Shown here: one piece after another, positions 34,517-46,215 of the stretch
Numbering within the stretch: position 1 is the stretch's first letter
Layout of the letters: the number at the start of each line of letters is the position of its first letter
From: Epinephelus fuscoguttatus
Lineage: Eukaryota > Chordata > Actinopteri > Perciformes > Serranidae
Assembly (NCBI RefSeq): GCF_011397635.1
Contig: NC_064762.1
Span: 19,121,479 to 19,185,478 of the forward strand
Direction: 5' to 3'
Length of the DNA: 64,000 bases
Notes under the pieces: generated by a model
Told to the model about the DNA's origin: nothing
The model's input: the letters and a program-made list of their open reading frames with translations, nothing else
Databases searched by the model: none
Position numbers and translations under genes: made by a program

Positions 34517-35840
34517 ATAATTGTGGGTGGGTGGGGAAGAGTTGCCTACATCCACCATTATAAGTTCAAAGCTAGGGCAGAGCGAGAAGCCGACAGAGAC
34601 AAGAGACACAAGATTTAAAAAAGGAAATCGAGAGAGCCAGACAGGCAGGAATGTGCCTTACCTCATGTGGGCAGGGCTACATCTAAAATGCAATGAGTGC
34701 TACTGTACGAAATGACGGGTTCCTAATAAAAGAAAATACAGGCGGGCATAGAAGGGCGACATGTAGATGGAGAGACAGACAGACATAGAAAGGGAGGGCT
34801 ACAGAGAACACAAACTGCTGCGGGGTGCTTTTAATGTGAAGTATGCAGACAGACATGGCTGCAGAGGGAGTAGTAAAGTGAAGTGTACAAGACTTTATTT
34901 TGTCTGCTTTTCACAGTCTGCTTGTCTGGGTTAGACTACTATGGGCAACGCCTAGGGACCACCACTTACAGGGGGTGCTTGGGCATGTGTGTGTTTCTGT
35001 GTCTGTGTGGGAGCACTTAGGGGTAGAGTAAGCACTGTAGAAGAATTTGGGTTAGCGTGAATTATTCACTGGTGTAGCCGAGCACAGCAGCGCCGAGCGA
35101 GCTTCTCCTCGGGCGGCACACTCACTTTAAAAGCTGGAATAGGATGCGTGGGGTAGCTGTGGCATGATTGCTGTGTGTATCAATCGGTTTACAGTGTCCG
35201 CAAAGTCACAAAAAGCAGATTAGATAGCAAAACTATTCTCCAGCTAAGTCACTGTGGAATATAAGTCTGTGAGGACGCCCTGTGATCAGCGTTGGGGAAA
35301 CTTACTGGGTAAACTGGGTAGCATGAATGGTTTGTAATGGTAGAAAATCAAGGCCAATCTGTTTTCCGTCTTTCACACCAGCCTTTATTCATGATTCTCT
35401 CCTCCTCTTCCTTCTCTCCCTCATCACATTCAAACAGAGAAAATAAATACCCCGCGCTGCTATATTTGCCAGGAGTTGTCTGTTTGGATAGTGTGTGTGT
35501 GTTTGACTGACTTACACACTGTACTATTGCACTGTTGAGTGCAACAGGGCACCCCATGTTAAATCATTCCCTTCCCCCACCTACCCTCCTCTGCCCTCTT
35601 CCTTCTCCTCCCCCTCGCCTCTTCAACTTCCCTTCCTCTTTTAACCTCCCTGCTTTATTCCCCCTTTCCTCTCCTGCCTCAAGTCTCTCTGGGTTTGAAA
35701 GTTGGAACGTGGCCAATTAACACAACAGCCGGTTGAGGTGGTGGAGGAGGGGAACGGAGAGAGAGCGAAGGCTCACATCGCTACACACTGACCTACATAC
35801 ACTTCCACCCAGCTGATTGAATCTTACGTTGAGGCCTGCG

Positions 35841-35905
35841 GCCAATCACGAGTGGGGGTGGAGTGCCAGTCAGCCAATGGCGTCGGCCGCTCTCCGCGGA
35901 GCTCT
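35841..35905. promoter_or_regulatory. Candidate intronic regulatory island (two CCAAT motifs, CpG cluster)
   Basis: GCCAATCA at 35841 and GCCAATGG at 35873 are followed by a CpG cluster with the palindrome CTCCGCGGAG near 35891-35900. A purine-rich GA tract (about 35940-36070) follows. This is an unusual GC-rich patch in the middle of intron 1. Promoter or enhancer role is only inferred. Confidence 0.3.
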
Positions 35906-36308
35906 TGCACTGTCTCCATACAGTTTTCAGTAATCATACAGGGGCAGAGAGAATGAGGCAGACAGAGAGAGAAAGGGTGAGCTTGACAGATGAGAGTCAC
36001 AGAGAATGAGCGAAAAGAAAGAGACAGAAGGGAGCGAGGCTGAGAGACAGAAAATAGAAAGGAAAAAAGCGTGGAGGCAAAATGTGGCTCAGACAGACAA
36101 AAATAAACGGTTGTTGCTTCCTTGTTTTCCCTCGGCCTGTGTGTGTTATGGCACTACAACTGCAGACAGATGAAGGCTAATGCTGGCTAATGTTAAAGAG
36201 TGGATTAGTGCCCCGTATTTGTCCTTGCTCCTTTCACAGCCCGAGGCTCAGGATAGCCTTTTCTGCGCCTGAGAAGTCTGTGCTATCTAAAACAATCTTT
36301 TAACATCA

Positions 36309-37081
36309 TTAAAGGGGTAGTTTGGATGATTTGAAGTGGGGTTGTATGAGGTACTTATCCATAGTATTTCCTACAGTAGATGGCAGCTGGCGTGCCCTCA
36401 ATTTGGAGAAGCAGACAGGAGTGCCGCCAAGGAAGCCGCAGCAACATATTTTAGCCACCTGAAAAATATCCAACCTACAAAAATCAAAATCATTTAAAGT
36501 GTTTGCTTTAAATCCATCCATCTATGCTCTCTTAAATGCCAGACTCCATTGACAAAACCAGTAATTTTACCTCGCACAGCATAGGAGCTGCTGTACTACC
36601 ACTGCCTCTGTCAGTTTGTTTGTGTTACTGTGCGACTTTGGTGGATCCGAACTAACCCTTTAAAACACCAAAGTCACACAGTAACACAAACTAAGTAAAC
36701 AATCAAGGCAGTGGTTCATCAGCAACTCCCCTGTTCTGCGAGGTACAATTATTGTTTTTGTCAATGGAGTATGGTGGCTTTAAAGAGGGCAATATCACCC
36801 CTTCAGTTGCCAATCAGAAAAGGCTGTCTGACAGCAAGGTAAAGCGTGAAAATATTCTAAATCCAGTGTACACCTAAACCAATATTGACTTTTTTAGGTG
36901 GCTAGAATTCGTTTTGCTGCTGACCCTTCCACAGCAGCACATAGCTTAACTTCCATGGCAGTGCTCTTGCCTGCTTCTCCAAGCTGAGGGCGAGCCTACC
37001 GCCATCTACTGTAGATAATACGTTGACTATGGATAAGTACCTCATATACACCACTTCAAAAAATTCAAACTATCTGTTTAA
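36309..37081. mobile_element. Large palindromic foldback element flanked by TTAA
   Basis: Left TTAAAGGGGTAGTTTGGATG and right CAAACTATCTGTTTAA are inverted. The inversion continues inwards: ATGAGGTACTTATCCATAGT against ACTATGGATAAGTACCTCAT, ACAGTAGATGGC against GCCATCTACTGT, ACTCCATTGACAAAAAC-type blocks, and a central 26-bp stem (36618-36643 with 36666-36691, one mismatch, 22-nt loop). The whole 773 bp is thus one imperfect hairpin. TTAA at both edges could be the target site. Confidence 0.75.
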
Positions 37082-38345
37082 GGGCCACTCGAAAAATATC
37101 AAAAGTGACTCAAGGTTTTAGTGATTTTCATGTTTTGACTTCATGACCTCCTGACTTGTATTAAAGTCAATAAAAACCTGGAATGAAGCTCAAAAATGCT
37201 GAATTCCTTGACAGCAGACTTTTTGAGGCTTTGTGGTTTTTATTCAGCACTACTGAAATGACCTAAGCATCCATTTTTAGCCGTTATCCACCTCGTGACT
37301 ACTCATACAGTAGCTGCTAAACCGCATAATCCCATGATAAAGACTGGAGCTGTTACTGCATTACATTTTCTCCTATTATCTGTAGAGTTGTTATCCTTGT
37401 AAAGTAAGAAGAAATCACACATGTAGGTGGACTTTAAGCCAAATAAAACAATCAATAAAAGTGTACAAGATTTACTGTAGATGTCTGTGGCTGAGACTGA
37501 CAAGAGAAACACTGAGCTCATCTAAACACAGCCTGGAGACAGAGATACTGAGATAACTCTCGCCCACAAACACACAGACACCAAACAACACACAGCGTGC
37601 ACTTTTCTACACATGCACAACACTTAAACACACAAACACCTTTGACAGCATGATGCCACCACAGAGAGGGTGAGGGCATCCCTGGCACTGCGCGAAATGG
37701 AAAGTTCAACCTGCAGCCAACAAACTGCAGGCTCTGGGAGAAATCCTTACATAAGCGTTTATATTTGAGTCCAACATAGATAATGCATTCCTCTTCTATG
37801 CTGTTCTGCTCTATGTGCCATCATTTTGCTGTGGTGGCAACAAACGGGAAGGAAGGAAAAAGTGAGACAATAAAAAAGCCAAGAAAGGCAAACTGAAGGA
37901 AAAAGAGGGGGCAACGGGGAGGTGCAGAGAGGTGGCGTGAGGCACACTAACCTATATTTAAAGAGATGGAGGCTTATACAGCTCCCACAACAGAGCCAAC
38001 ACTCTGGAAATGATGGATTATGGGAAGTAGAGGGAAGACAAAAAGCTATAATATGGTGCCCAGGGAAAAGATGGGATTTGAATCATTGGGTGTGCAGAGA
38101 CAAACATATTTAGACATGTACACACATGCATGCACCGAGTTAAACCACATATAGGCGCTTGCATATTCACATTTAAAAACACTCTCACACACCAGATCTG
38201 TATCTGGTGCACACACATGCAAACACACACTGTACATTAATCAGACTAAAAGCCTTTCAACCACACAGTGATGTCACTGCACAGCGATAATCCATCCCCA
38301 AGGATACAGTGGTCAGCACAGGTCTGCCTTAAACTGGTGGTCCAG

Positions 38346-38359
38346 CCCCCCCCCCCCCC
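38346..38359 (+). repeat. C14 homopolymer
   Basis: Fourteen uninterrupted C. Confidence 0.9.
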
Positions 38360-38927
38360 ATTCTTTTTCAACGGACAGCTGAGCCTATCAGGGGTGATGG
38401 GTCTTCATGAATAATGCACACACTGACTCAAGTGCTCATATGAAAATGGATTCCTGACCAATATTGACCCGTCTACTTGAAGCAAACAAAAAAAAACGAG
38501 CAGCACTCAACCCGCTAAGGTCTAATTAGACTGTATTGTGAAAGTGAGAGGTGTGGAGGGCTAGTGTGACCCTACAGTCTGCACGCTGCACCATTACAGA
38601 GCGCTCTCATGGTGATACAAGGGGTCGGAGCCGTAATGGGGCCTCTTTTACACAGACTGTTCAAGGTGGGAATGCAGAAACAGCGGCAAATTAAATCTGT
38701 GTAAAAAGTGAGCCGGCAGGACGGGACAGTTGTGACGTTTTGACAACGTGTTATGTGTGCAATCGACCACCAGGATATTTAAAATGCTAGCAGCAGTTAG
38801 CAGCTAGCTCAAAGAAGAGGAATAGCAACAGAAAAGCTGCTATATACTATGGGCAATAAATGATTGTTATTGCCATGTCTGCCATTGTTATTTTTTTAAA
38901 GTGCTGCCTGACACGTATGTTCCGGCC

Positions 38928-39515
38928 CTGACACACCAAGCTGATGGTCTGCTATTGGTGAGCGATTGTTTTTTTTGTGGTGTTTTCCGCACCACTTGCA
39001 CTTTCCATTGGCACCTTGTGGGCTTTTTTTCAGTCAATTTAACATGTTGAATCAATGTGGGAGACGGCTATGCCCACTGGTAAATGAAATCACTGGCAGT
39101 TTAGCTCCATGCATGAGAAGAAAAACAGAAGTGAGGAAAGTAAACAAACAGTAAAGTCAACAGGACATGAGTTGTTGTGTTGTTCCCTCACGCAAGTTAA
39201 ATGTAATTTGTTCTTTCAGCATTGGGTTGTGTTGTATATGTGTTAACTTGCTAACTAGCATCTTGAATCTGTCCTGTCGGTCTTTCAGTTTTCAATTTTG
39301 AATGAGGAATACAGACTACTGCCACCTGCTGGTATGAAGAGTTAGGTGCATTCAACCAGGCACAAAATGTATGTGCTTGTTGACTGTTGGCTGTGATCTC
39401 TAAAGTGTGTTCAAGTGCAACTTTTTGACTGAGACACAGGTGATGAGAGACAACACAATTGACCTTCATTGTCACTATTTTTTTTAATATCAGTTTGGTT
39501 GTCTGGGCTTTAATA
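38928..39515. mobile_element. Repeat family C, full-length copy
   Basis: Begins CCTGACACACCAAGCTGATG and ends CAGTTTGGTTGTCTGG (inverted termini, GACACACCAAxC type). It covers both the 30905-31325 and the 26985-27250 segments, which shows those are deletion derivatives of one family. Confidence 0.6.
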
Positions 39516-39624
39516 TACACGCCTGTCATGCCTCTTTTGCTTCTGAAATGTTGGCATGCTATCTATAATCACCCACTGGGGTGGTATGTTGTTTGGTTCA
39601 GTGTAAAAAAAAAAAAAAAATCAC

Positions 39625-41220
39625 AGCTAGCATAAAGAAGGGTCTTTGTTGCACCAGTGCTGCAGATCTATTTGTAAAACAATTGTAGTGCTCATGTCTC
39701 TCTCTCTATGTGACAGACTTTTCACTTTGCCTCCACGTGTGGAACAGCTATAAACACTTGAGTTGGATGGCACGTCATACATACTAGTTAATTTCAGGCA
39801 TACCCAGGCCTTAACAGATGATACTAAGAATGTATCAGGGCAAACAGAATGCACCCTGCATATCAGAGTGGCAGCTGCTGACAGTGCACTCCAATAGATT
39901 GGCCAATATGGCGACTGATATCAGCTTTTGCAGATATTTCTACTTCTGTTTGAGTTATTTCCTACATTTCCTATAATGCATTTGGACAAACAAAAAGAGG
40001 TGTCTGAATTTGTTTCTTTAAGCTGCAGGTGCAGATAGTATTATGTAAAGCAAAAAGAGTTGAGAGATGGTGACCTTTGCTCAAAATGCAAGACGTCTTC
40101 TGGCTCCAACACATTCTGTTCCACTGAGCTACACCACTGAAAGACAAAATGCTCTCCGAGATGTAAGGTATATCATCAACAGTTGTTTTTTTAAAACTGT
40201 GTTGAAGTTTCTCAGGGAAGTGTATCCCTTTAATTATCCTCTGCCTCAGTCGTCTGCAGTGTGTAGAGTCTTCTACATAGATAGTAACAGTGTAACAGGG
40301 TGGGACTGCACACACTGTCTGCTTGCTTGGCTCTCCAGCCAGATCACATGAGCTCCAACACTGTACGTACCCATCCCCCACCACCACCAATATGCCGAGG
40401 GAATGACAGAAGAAATGGAGGGAGAATGAGGAAGAGGGGGTGAGAGGCCCACTTTCTCTTCCTCAACTGTGCCGCTTTAAGTCCTCACACGTCACGGTGA
40501 CCTGAAGGCTTCCTCCAGAAAGGAAAACAGGAGAGAAAGTTGGCTGTGCAGGGAAAGTGAGGATCTCTCTGGGGGGAAATGTACAACAACAGCTGAGGCC
40601 AGGGCTTTCCCCTGCATTAGCCCAGCCCCCTCTGCGTATAGTACTACACACACACGCGTGCCTATATATTCATGGTGAACACAAAGCCTTCGCTCCATCA
40701 GGGCCCCTCCATATTCAAATGCCTGGAACAGAGCATGGAAATAAGAAACGCACACTGGAGAATGTCTCCTTGGCTGGGTGCTTGAGTGTGTATCGCTCCA
40801 GTTTAATATGTGTACATGTATGTATACTATTGCATGCTTGCTTCCCTCCAAATGTGCATGTGTGTATCTGGCATTCTGTCCTTGACGTGAAGCCATTTTG
40901 AGACCCTTCAGGTCTTAAGGTCAGTGTCTCTGGGTATCGGTTACTCTCCTCAGCAGCACAGAGGGACTAAGTGATTGATGGACAGATGGCTCACTGGTTG
41001 GGATGAAGGTCGCCGTGGGAACAGAGGGATGAGCTACAAGTTGAGAGGAATCACACATGCATGCACCCATAATGCCTACAAACACACCACCACACAGGGC
41101 GAAGATGAAGGAAGGGCTGTGTAAAGCAGAGCGGAAGGCTCTCTGTCTGGGTAGAGCAGTGCCCAGTGTGCCTTGGGGCTTTGGACCGATTTCATGCCCC
41201 CATAAGCAATGAAACGTGCA
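39625..41220. other. Intron 1 stretch without recognised elements
   Basis: Unique-looking sequence with several incidental frames of 60-140 codons on both strands but no protein motif. Confidence 0.5.
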
Positions 41221-41226
41221 GACCCA

Positions 41227-41227
<1 letters not shown>

Positions 41228-41285
<58 letters not shown>

Positions 41286-41290
41286 TCACT
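41228..41290 (+). repeat. (AC)27 microsatellite followed by (CTCA)2
   Basis: Long uninterrupted run. Confidence 0.95.
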
Positions 41291-41674
41291 GCTGGGCATT
41301 CTCTCTGCCCAGCTACCCGCATCAGACGGAAAAAAAAGCATGGCACGTGGTAAGAGATGCAGAGGGACAGAAGAACAAAGATAAGCAAAGAGAGAAATCT
41401 GCTACAACATGCATTCAATAATGGCTGCAGCAGAGTGCTCTAACTATCCGTACAGCATTTTCCTTTCAATGTTATTGGCTAAAGAGTGCATATTCAGCTT
41501 CTCTGAGTCAGTAATTATTTCTGAGGAAGTAGCTCATGTCTTTTTAACCTTTGCACAGAAAATTGTGCATGGGTAATTTAATTAAATCTGCACCATTTGC
41601 AAATACAAAATCACACTTTCATATCCAAAAAGCTGTTGGTCACTCTGGCTGTTCATTTGAGTGACATCAAGTTA

Positions 41675-42000
41675 ATTTGTGGCACGGTAGTGCAGTGGTT
41701 AGCATTGTCACCTTACAGTAAGAGTGTTCCTGGTTTGAACCCTGGGGTGGGGGAAAATGCACAGAGTTTGCATGTTCTCCCCATGTCAGCGTGGGTTTTC
41801 TCCGGGTAATCCAGCTTCCTCCCACAGTTCCAAACATGCAGGTTAACTGGTGACTTTAAATTGGCTGTAGGTGTGAATGTGAGCGTGAATAGTTGTCTGT
41901 CTCTATGTGTCAGCCCTGCAATAGTCTGCCAACCTGTCCAGGGTGCACCCCGCCTCTTGTACTACGTCAGCTGGGATAGGTTCCAGGCTCCCCCAATAGC
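41675..42000 (+). mobile_element. tRNA-like SINE, type 1
   Basis: Head GGCACGGTAGTGCAGTGGTTAGC fits an A box and GTTCCTGGTTTGAACCC a B box. Body has TTTGCATGTTCTCCCCATGTC, GGGTTTTCTCCGGGTA, CAACCTGTCCAGGGTGCACC and GTCAGCTGGGATAGGTTCCAG, a very common repeat of fish genomes. Followed by an A-rich stretch at about 42008-42020. Confidence 0.75.
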
Positions 42001-42024
42001 TGTTCAGTAAAAAAAATTACATTT

Positions 42025-43855
42025 TGTCTCATATATGCTCAGCTGGTTTAAGGATTTGACCTGGTAGACCTTGGTCATACATCCTCATAGTACTATCTAG
42101 ACCTTGACATCAGATGCTCTCATGTTGAATTTCAACAGAATATGTAGGAGAAGGTGGAGTAGGTTCATTGCTTTCAGCTGACCAGGTGCCCTAAGTCAAA
42201 CTAGAACTGTAGGTTTGTAGGTGAGAGGTCCTACAGAAACCTTTCTCTTTGGGTTACTGGGCCAGCATTCAAGTTCTGACCTTTCCCTTCATCAGCTTAA
42301 GGTAGATGTGCCCCAGCCCGCGACCCCAGAGTCAGATTTCACTAACTGCACACTCTCTACCTCAGAGTCATTTGCAAGACTCTTCTATCAGCTCTTCAGC
42401 TCCCAAGTTTTTTTTCCTCCAATAAAACAAACTTGTCTAAAAAATATTTGGCTAAAGGTCAAGTCAGTTTGTGCACTGTCAGCAAACACAGAGAGGCATG
42501 CTTATTAGATCGAGCCATATCTGCTGCTGCGCTCTGCAGGCATATCTGCTGACCCTTATCAACTCCCCACCCTCCCCCACTCTCTCTTATAAAACCCAGG
42601 TGTGCAAACACAAAGGTTTACCTAGGCCTCATAAACGATAACAGATAAGACAAGAGGAGGGGAGAAATGAAAAGAAAGGAGGACCAGCTCCTCAGATCCA
42701 CAGTGACCTCCTAATCTGCATTGCGACTTGGCCTAGTTTTTTCATCCCAAGATGACAAGAGACAGAAAAACTGGAAGTTCTTGAACAGATACAAGGCCAT
42801 TTATTGCTTCATCCTCTCATAAGTTAAGAACCAGATCAGGTAAAAGAGGTGACTGCCATCTGGTATCTACTTTGTAATCAGAAGCTCACAAGCTCGATGG
42901 GAGGCATCTACGAATCTTAGGGACGTCTCGAGGCATCAGCTAATTCTCTACGAGACTAAGATGCCACATCCACATTTTCATTATAAAATGGCATTTTAAA
43001 ACAGAAACGATCTCCATACACACAAACTTTGTAGCGCCTTTATTGAAAAAATCTCCGTCCATATTAATATGCCTAAAATTCCATATCACATGACCATTCA
43101 CATTCACTGGACAAGCCAGTGTAAACTGTGTGGTTGGTTGCTGACATGTAAGACTAGCTATTCCTTTGGACCAACGATGATTTAAAACTGTTACCGAAAG
43201 TAAGTATAAGGCGGGCAGACAGACTGGGAGTCGTTTCAAAGCAAATCCAAACATGAATGTGTACCAAATTTCATGGCTATCCACCCAGTAGTTGTTGACA
43301 CATTTTCACTTAAAACTACAATGTCAACCTCTTGTTGTCACTAAGTCAGAGTGTCACCAATATCATTACGCATGTCTGTACAAAAAAAGGTACTAATCTA
43401 TGACTTAGAGGATGAGATATTTTGCAGAATATGTGAAAAGCCTGTGAAGTATGAAAAGTGTAGGACATGGCTGAAACTACAGATGCAACAGACCTCAGAT
43501 CCAGTTTTTCAGCTCAAAGCGCCCCAGAGCAGATGGTTTCCAGCTTTTCAAGAGCAACTTGAGACAGAAAAATTGTCTAATTGAAACTCTATCCCTGGCG
43601 TGTTTTCTCTTTACCCTTGCAGTTAGCCTCTCGTGCAAGCAGTGACATTTTCACATTTGACACATGTGGAAAACATAAATTACACAAGACAAACACAGAG
43701 GGGTTTTTGACATACATGAACAGAAATGAACACATAAAGACATACACTCTGTTTGATGTAACTTCAACTGCTGCCGTCAGCCTCGTCTTTCTGTTTCAGC
43801 GTTCAGTGGCTAAAGCAGGCTCAACAATGGCTTGCCTTCATCCCACAGTAACCCG
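42025..43855. other. Intron 1 stretch without recognised elements
   Basis: Unique-looking. The stretch about 42940-43330 could be an old repeat, but I could not assign it. Confidence 0.4.
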
Positions 43856-43860
43856 CCTCC

Positions 43861-43876
43861 ACACGCACACACGCAC

Positions 43877-43907
<31 letters not shown>

Positions 43908-44098
43908 GAAGTCCAGGGCTGTAGTTGTGACTTCATGAAGAGTGGGATTAGTGCTAAGAGGCTGGTGTGTGTGTGTGGGACCTTGAGGCCCGACTAACAC
44001 AATGGACTGCGAACCGCCAGCTTCATGCAAACATCTGAGTGGGCCTCGAAAGGCTAAAACACACACACACACAGACACACACACACACAGACACACAT
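43861..44098 (+). repeat. Two CA microsatellites: 43861-43907 and 44059-44098
   Basis: Both interrupted by G-containing units. Confidence 0.95.
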
Positions 44099-44929
44099 AC
44101 AAGGAGACTGCATTCTGCGCAGACAAATCACCCCGGGGAAATTATGGGAACTATTATCAGATACCCAGAAAGAACCGAAAACATCATTCCCTTGTTTTAA
44201 TGATGCATGGAGGATGTGGAACATTGGAGCCCAGCATGTGTACAGCAACACATCTCGAGCTGTGTAATTCATACCAGAAACTGACACGCTTTGCATGTGT
44301 GACTCTGACCTATAGGATTTCACAGAGACAAGAGAATCCTGTGTGTTGGGATAGAAAGCCTGTGGGTTGAACAGGTGGCTGGCAGGCTGACTGCTTGATG
44401 GCACTCTCAGTCTTTGCTTATCAAATCTGGGAGTGCCGTCTCTGAGGTTTGAGAGCTTCCATCCATAACAATGGAGGCTAAAGAGTATGTAAAACTGCAC
44501 ACTGGTTACACAAAATGTTTGAACACTTTGGGGTTTTTGCACAACAGACTGCACTATGGGAATCAAATCTATGAACACTTGTTGATTTATGAGAAAGTAA
44601 TAACTTCCTGCAACAGTGTATGCTGCTTAGCAAACCTAATATCTCTAGGTTAGAATTGTTGAATAAAAAGGCGATTTGATGAAATATTTTGAGTCTTTTT
44701 TTAAGTAAACTCTCAAATGTGAGGATGTGCCATCTGTAGACCAAATATGCAGCCCAGATGCCAGACTGAATGTTGGCCTTGTAGGTTTCTGTTAACCACC
44801 GATATGACTCATTTGTATGTTATGATGTGGTGGATATGATGAAACTACCTTTCTACAAAGCCGTGGTTAATGTGTGGCTATGTTTAGGCACAAAAACCAC
44901 ATGGTTATGGTTAGGAAAATATCATGTTT

Positions 44930-45165
44930 TGGCTTGAAATACCTAGTTTTTGTGGCACAGTCATAGTAAGAAATTTTGGTGGCTAAATCACAGCTGGAAA
45001 TGCAGGTGTTGTCTTGCTACAAAAAATAAAAACCTGGTTTGGTGGCACAATTACTGCTGTAAATGCTGCAGGTGTCTCACTAAAAAAACTCCTGGTTTTG
45101 GTGGCATACCTCGCTGTAAATGCCGCTGATGTCTCGTCAAAACAAAAAAGAGTTTTCGTGGTCAC
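44930..45165. repeat. Diverged minisatellite, unit about 63 bp
   Basis: At least three imperfect units share TTTGGTGGC, a short AT stretch, GCTGTAAATGC or GCTGGAAATGC, then TGTCTCxCTAAAA. Because the unit is a multiple of three, the minus strand shows a repetitive frame (SETPAAFTA-like) that I take as spurious. Confidence 0.6.
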
Positions 45166-45523
45166 GCCGTCCACCATCCCCTCCACCTCATGATGACAAA
45201 GTCAGTCAGAGTCACATACATGCAATCATAGCCACGTCACTTTAGAAACATCCATATGACACGTTTAAAATGTACAGATGTAACTTATCCATGATTTGCA
45301 GAAATGTGGACTCACAAGTCAGTCTTTAGACGCTTTGTTTAACTAAAGACTGATGACTTTCTCCCTGATTTTGTGTTTAGATGGGCGGATACAATTTCAG
45401 AGTTTAAAAAAACTCCCTACGTTGCAGAACCAATAGTAAATCCGCAGGGCGGTCCTTCGGTGGCTCGCTGAACTCTTGTGCTCGTAAACATAGTCCAACT
45501 AGAAACACGTGTAGCGGTACAAA

Positions 45524-45733
45524 ATGGCTCAGCCATGCTCGCAGAAAACACCGTCAAAGTTAGTGGATGTTTGTTGCGTTTGCGGTGACACATTCTCGCC
45601 AACTAAAAGAAACAAACATTATCTTTTACAAGGCCATGACTCATCCGTCCGGCCGGACTATAGAGGCAATCGCCTTGTAAACAACAAGGCGATTCCCTCT
45701 ATAGTCCGGGTAGAAAACCAGCAGAGCTTTTAG
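45524..45733 (+). pseudogene. Small transposon-derived frame with a CxxC motif
   Basis: 69 codons beginning MAQPCSQKTPSKLVDVCCVC. Seen: CCVCG followed by a basic stretch and QGH, which looks like part of a zinc-binding domain, but a full finger is not evident. The last third is the 26-bp hairpin, so the C terminus is an inverted duplication rather than conserved protein. The first 14 codons resemble DNA at 17142-17190 in a related repeat. I do not recognise the protein; likely the first exon of a dead transposon gene. Confidence 0.3.
45653..45709. repeat. 26-bp hairpin with 5-nt loop
   Basis: Arms 45653-45678 and 45684-45709 are reverse complements with one mismatch; the loop is AAACA. Recent-looking inverted duplication inside the composite repeat. 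Confidence 0.9.
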
Positions 45734-45939
45734 CTATATATATAGCCTATATATCAAATTTTTCACATCACTGTATCACCGTTTAGACTAATCCGATGTT
45801 TGTAAAGTCTATAAACACAATGATTGAACAAACATTACTATTTCTGTGTGCACGTTTACCTGGGCTAACCGTTAGCTGTTAGCCCTGTTAGCCGTTAGCG
45901 GTGTCTGTAATAGGTAATAACTCATTAAACGGTCCGTGA

Positions 45940-46215
45940 AAAAAATATCTTTTCCAGCGGATATCTTAGTTACAACATGATTGAGCTAGCAAAGCAGTTT
46001 TGTGTTGCTATGTGTGGTATTTATTCAGTTTTAGGAAATCACGATGTCTAGAGAGCATCAGTGGCTGCAGCTGACAGAGACAGCTAACAGCAGCAGCAAA
46101 GGTAACATCAGGACGTCATCAGTTAAAAGCCTCCCGTTGTCGGATACGACATGAAACTACTTCAGTTAGCTCAATCATGTTGTAACTAAGACATCCGCTG
46201 GAAAAAATATTTTCT
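45940..46215. repeat. Inverted pair of about 49 nt, 178 nt apart
   Basis: Left arm 45940-45988 (with CTTAGTTACAACATGATTGA) and right arm 46167-46215 (with TCAATCATGTTGTAACTAAG) differ at only a few bases. The unit would fold into a long stem in RNA or single-stranded DNA. Confidence 0.85.

Noticed and set aside
41076..41421. Frames of alternating Cys-Val or Thr-His over CA/TG repeats (also at 11490, 14419, 18096, 27495, 34159, 47478, 55488, 60349)
   Set aside because: Translations of dinucleotide microsatellites, not proteins.
41675..41760. Possible tRNA gene (A- and B-box-like sequences)
   Set aside because: It continues into the known body of a fish SINE and lacks a cloverleaf with a proper anticodon arm, so I call it a SINE.
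44054..44578. 174-codon minus-strand frame
   Set aside because: No recognisable motif, and the tail is a CA-repeat translation. A frame this long is not rare by chance in 64 kb.
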